Source: Gracilariopsis chorda
Lineage: Eukaryota > Rhodophyta > Florideophyceae > Gracilariales > Gracilariaceae
DNA: 21,140 bases
Assembly: GCA_003194525.1 (NCBI GenBank)
Contig: NBIV01000889.1
Coordinates: 1 to 21,140 of the forward strand
Reading direction: 5' to 3'
Shown: positions 18,106-21,140 of the stretch, in pieces
Position numbering within the stretch: the first letter of the stretch is position 1
Layout of the letters: every line of letters begins with the position of its first letter
The notes under the pieces: model-generated
What the model was told of the DNA's origin: nothing
Databases searched by the model: none
The model's input: the letters and a program-made list of their open reading frames with translations, nothing else
Made by a program: the position numbers and the translations under genes

Positions 18106-18114
18106 CGCCAATTG

Positions 18115-18576
18115 AACCAAAACCGTGTCCCACGTTTCCATATCCACCATAGTGGGGCGTAGTTCATATACACACTACACAACCGATAATATCGGGAAAG
18201 CGTTCAAGTACCAAGAATCCCTCCTGAGGGCGTTGCACTACACCCAATTGCAATTGGTATCCTCTCCAAAATGGAAACTCGCCATCCAGCACCGTTGGCG
18301 CAAAAGAATGCCGATTCATCTTCTCAAAGGCGAGGCCCTGCTTTTGGGATATGGTGGTTACTCCGAGAGCACAAAAATTATGGGACACGGGTGATTGCGT
18401 TTCTTGATGATCAAGCACAAATTGGTGCTCTTCGTAAGTACCGTAGCAGTGTCATGAGATTTAATCGAGCATGTTGCCACAAAACAGCTTTACTCCTCGC
18501 CAGCTACTTATTAAGGCATTGTATCTATGTCCTAGGCGATGCAAAACAAGCTGAAAGGCCCCAATACACTGTATGA
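18115..18576 (+). pseudogene. RNase H part of a retrotransposon polymerase, frameshifted
   Basis: The first frame (18125-18394) gives WKLAIQHRWRKRMPIHLLKG then EALLLG, matching the HINxLE-x-AL motif that follows the first catalytic strand in retroelement RNase H. After a one-base shift near 18350, family sequence continues (LLREHKNYGTRVIAFLDDQA, then IGALRKYRSSVMRFNRACC) with the catalytic Asp of the D-x2-x2-ALxKxRSS pattern, to the stop near 18576. It probably belongs to the same element as 16465-17443. A perfect 14-base palindrome (CCAATTGCAATTGG) lies at 18244-18257. Confidence 0.65.
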
Positions 18577-20552
18577 ATTTGCCCACAAACAAGTAAAGCC
18601 GTCAAAGTTGCAAAACTATAAACAATTATTTTCAAGAGTCTTTGACGTGTTTGACAACTTTCAACGAGTCAGAAAGGCATTTGCAAACTTCTAGAGACGT
18701 CTAGCGGCTATATACACGTTATTGTGGGGAAGCTGTATCAACAAAAATCATGATTGGAAGTCTTAGGAGACATTGCAGACGTAAAGTGCTGGTAAAGGCT
18801 AAATGGCGTAACTACAAAGAATGAAGACGCTTTTTGCGCTACTTTGGCGTAGATTGGGTTTGATTTGATCATTGAGTGTGATAAAAAAGTTTTTGTATAC
18901 GTGAAAGCATATGTTATGCTTAGCCATGACCACAAAGATATTTAAGTTGTGCTGCCTTTGTTTTATAAAGAGAACCTCAGCTTAGAAAAATTATTACAAT
19001 GGAAGTTTGGCGATTTCATATCGTTTAATTCTTCAACCCGCATGTAACACTATACCACGATATAGATTACGATGGATAAACGCAGACGAAACAAAATGGT
19101 GACCATTCGACTTTATCTGGTCGCAACGCTATGAAGAAAACTGATCGAGCGTTGAAAAAATTGAAGCACGCATAAACCTCTTTCTGAACGCATTTTCACG
19201 GTTGAAGGTGATATTATGAGTCTTTATTGAATGATTGGCGTTTAATTTTAATGTTACGCCTCACACGTTGCAATTCCGAGGTGCAACCACTGAAACTTTA
19301 CTTAGACGTCCCAGCTATCAGAGTATCAATTATCGTTGACTTCGGCACGTGGAAAACAATTTCAAGCTATATATTAAATCTTACAGACTTTACAAAACCT
19401 AAAAAAGCCACCACCATATGATCGTGCAGTAGCTTTGAGGCGGTAGTTATCAAACCACTTTCGCTTTTCAACGTGCCGTTTCCATCTTGGGCCGAGGTTG
19501 AAGGACCTTCAAGTTGTGTCATGAGTGCACCACGGAACTGGAATTTTGAAGAAGTCGTGCTGAGGAGAATTTAAGAGTAGCAGTAGTAGACCAACGGTCT
19601 AAGTTAGCATGTGTGCAGAAGTATGGCTATGGCTAGGGCTGGAAGTATAATACGTAAATAAAGTGCATGGGTTTTAGGAGAGGGCATGAAAATTGGTTCA
19701 AGTTATTGATGGATGGAGGCGCTTGCTGATGCCTTGTACGGTTTTCTGAATATATTAGTTTCATACTCAAGGCAAATGTTGTTGTCAAAAATCATCATGT
19801 GCAAACCGTTCTTTTAGTTGTCTTAGGAAATAGCGTGTAGCCTCAGTTCTGAACGAGTGTAGTGAGCTGGCAAAAGTTTTCAAGTAAGAAATGATTTTTC
19901 TAATGCGCAGTACGCGTTTGCGTCGGTTGGGAGAAGCACTGGGCACTTTTCGTTCATTAACCCACTGAAAAAAATTCTTTTGCCAATTCACGCTATTGGC
20001 TCTGTACGATAGGTTACTCCCAGAACGTTGTCGGCAAGGCTACGAATGAGTGATTATGATCAGCGTTCTCGAATATCAACATCGCAGTTCCCAGTACTTC
20101 TGACGAGCCACAAGATATGAGAACTATCATTGTAATGCTATCATGTCCTGACACGACTGATAATAGGGTACGCTACGCAAGTGAGCGCCAACCATATTGC
20201 GGGCCGCCAGAGAAAAATGAACAGGCACAAAGACCTCTGTTCAGCTGTACGCGCAGTTTGGGTCAAGAAAAAGCAAAAAAAAACCATAGATGATGGGCAC
20301 TAGAGCTCTGACTCTTTCGGAAGTAGAGCTTGCCTTTACTGAAACAATACATAACGTGCCGGTGTCTCGTATTCGTGACCGTTGCACGGCTTCGAACTAG
20401 CGCTGATGCTTATTGTCAGCTGTCATCCGTTCGTTTTTTTTGGCCTGAGACACAAAGCTTTGACTTGCGTAACTTGACCATGGGGTTGCTATGAGCTGCG
20501 ACGCCAATAGACAAAACTGCACAGCTTCTGGGCTTCTGTTATGCTTTGAAGG
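18577..20552. other. Long AT-richer stretch without a supported gene
   Basis: No frame longer than 70 codons shows a recognisable motif on either strand. A basic 68-codon minus-strand frame (19785-19991) has no family I know. There is an A9 run at 20275-20283. The stretch may hold the 3' end of the reverse-transcriptase element in unrecognisable form. Confidence 0.4.
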
Positions 20553-20949
20553 TCACGGGTCGTGCATAAGAAGTCTTCCAAGAGACCTAGGAGGTCCTCT
20601 AGTGCATTTGATAGGGGATCCCAGAATCTGGATTACACCATCTTGCTTCCTGGTTCCCTTCAATGCCTTGGCATTTTTAATCTGTGTTCTTACTGTGGTC
20701 AGCATATTCCAGCAGCTGTGGATCAATTTCCTGGTTGTCTTTTGCAGCGCGGTAAAACAATAATCTACTGACATGCACCACTTCCTTCTTGCCTTTGATT
20801 AGGTCCTTGACTTCATATACCCTGTTTGATTTGCACGCTACAACCTGATGCAGCCCACACCACCTGAATTGAAGCGTTTGACCGTGCTTCTGCGCTATGC
20901 GTACCAGCAAATAGTCCTCAATTATGGAGTGGTGGCAATGATATTCGTT
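20553..20949 (-). pseudogene. Ty3/gypsy integrase C-terminus and chromodomain remnant
   Basis: The minus strand reads DYLLVRIAQKHGQTLQFRWCG (from about 20949), VVACKSNRVYEVKDLIKGKK, VVHVSRLLFYRAAKDNQEID and LLEYADHS, the pattern that ends gypsy integrases. Two frame changes lead into chromodomain-like sequence (ALKGTRKQDGVIQ, then WDPLSNALEDLLGLLEDFL), the usual W-x-P-L...LL end of a retroelement chromodomain, which targets integration to modified chromatin. The integrase core is not visible upstream (20950-21140). It differs from the split integrase at 4430/13297, so it is a separate family. Confidence 0.7.
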
Positions 20950-21140
20950 CTCGCGTTAAGGAGGTCAATTGTTTCTGTTGCGTTTCGATACCTGTATCTG
21001 TATCGATCGGTGCATTCCGTTCAGGGCTTTTGGGTGCGTTCAATATCCCGAACCTTCCGGGCTCGGACCTTGGAAAGGGTGGGCAGCAGAGTGTATTGTC
21101 TAACGGTAACGACTGAAGGAGAGTTCTAGAAGGCTTATGA
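20950..21140. other. Window edge; no gene recognised
   Basis: Expected to hold the part of the minus-strand integrase before its C-terminus, but I see only scattered stops and no core motif. The plus-strand frame here has no motif. Confidence 0.3.

Noticed and set aside
18150..18166. GGGGCGTAGTTCAT as another Harbinger terminal repeat
   Set aside because: Only the first seven bases match the 5008 repeat, there is no TTA beside it and no partner was found.
20321..20345. CTTGCCTTTACTGA shared between 1934-1947 and 20330-20343
   Set aside because: A 14-base match is expected by chance about once in a window this size, and it does not extend.
20380..20405. GGCTTCGAAC as a tRNA T-arm
   Set aside because: No matching acceptor stem, anticodon arm or GGTTCRA core around it; no tRNA gene was found in the window.

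Overview
The window looks like accessory, transposon-rich nuclear DNA of a compact, intron-poor eukaryote. A red alga is my best guess and an oomycete-like genome is the alternative; I hold this at about 0.5. The evidence is eukaryotic gene families (TTC27, GALT, a RING protein, a membrane spermidine-synthase-like protein), no visible splice structure, very short spacers between genes, and remains of several retrotransposons plus a PIF/Harbinger DNA transposon. Almost every recognisable gene is truncated, frameshifted or interrupted by stops.

The main result is a PIF/Harbinger element at 5008-13293 (8,286 bp). It has 40-bp terminal inverted repeats (35 of 40 bases match) and a TTA target duplication on both sides (5005-5007 and 13294-13296). 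It sits inside the integrase gene of a Ty3/gypsy retrotransposon. The DD35E half of that integrase ends at 5007 and its C-terminal half resumes at 13297, on the same strand and in the same reading phase. The element carries a transposase at its left end (5249-6541, three in-frame stops) and an intact 357-codon ORF on the opposite strand at its right end (11720-12793), a likely second Harbinger gene. Between them lie about 5 kb of what look like captured host genes: the 3' part of peptidyl-tRNA hydrolase (PTH1), the 3' part of galactose-1-phosphate uridylyltransferase (GALT), a RING-finger gene, a membrane methyltransferase-like gene and a small unknown ORF. This is a Pack-type (gene-capturing) arrangement.

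Left of the element: a minus-strand Ty3/gypsy gag-protease (154-1797) with the start of pol running off the left edge, then a decayed minus-strand TTC27 gene (1941-3839), a poorly explained stretch, and the first half of the split integrase (4430-5007).

Right of the element: the second half of the integrase (13297-13655), a long decayed minus-strand gene of unknown function (about 14423-15594), plus-strand remains of a reverse transcriptase and RNase H element (16465-18576) that seems to be split by a further insertion, about 2 kb with no supported gene, and a minus-strand integrase C-terminus/chromodomain fragment (20553-20949).

Nothing here looks like an operon, a CRISPR array or a working metabolic pathway. 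The window is best read as nested transposons plus transposon-captured gene pieces in decay. Some one-base frameshifts fall in short T runs and could be sequencing errors; the substitution-type stops and lost catalytic or zinc-binding residues cannot be explained that way.
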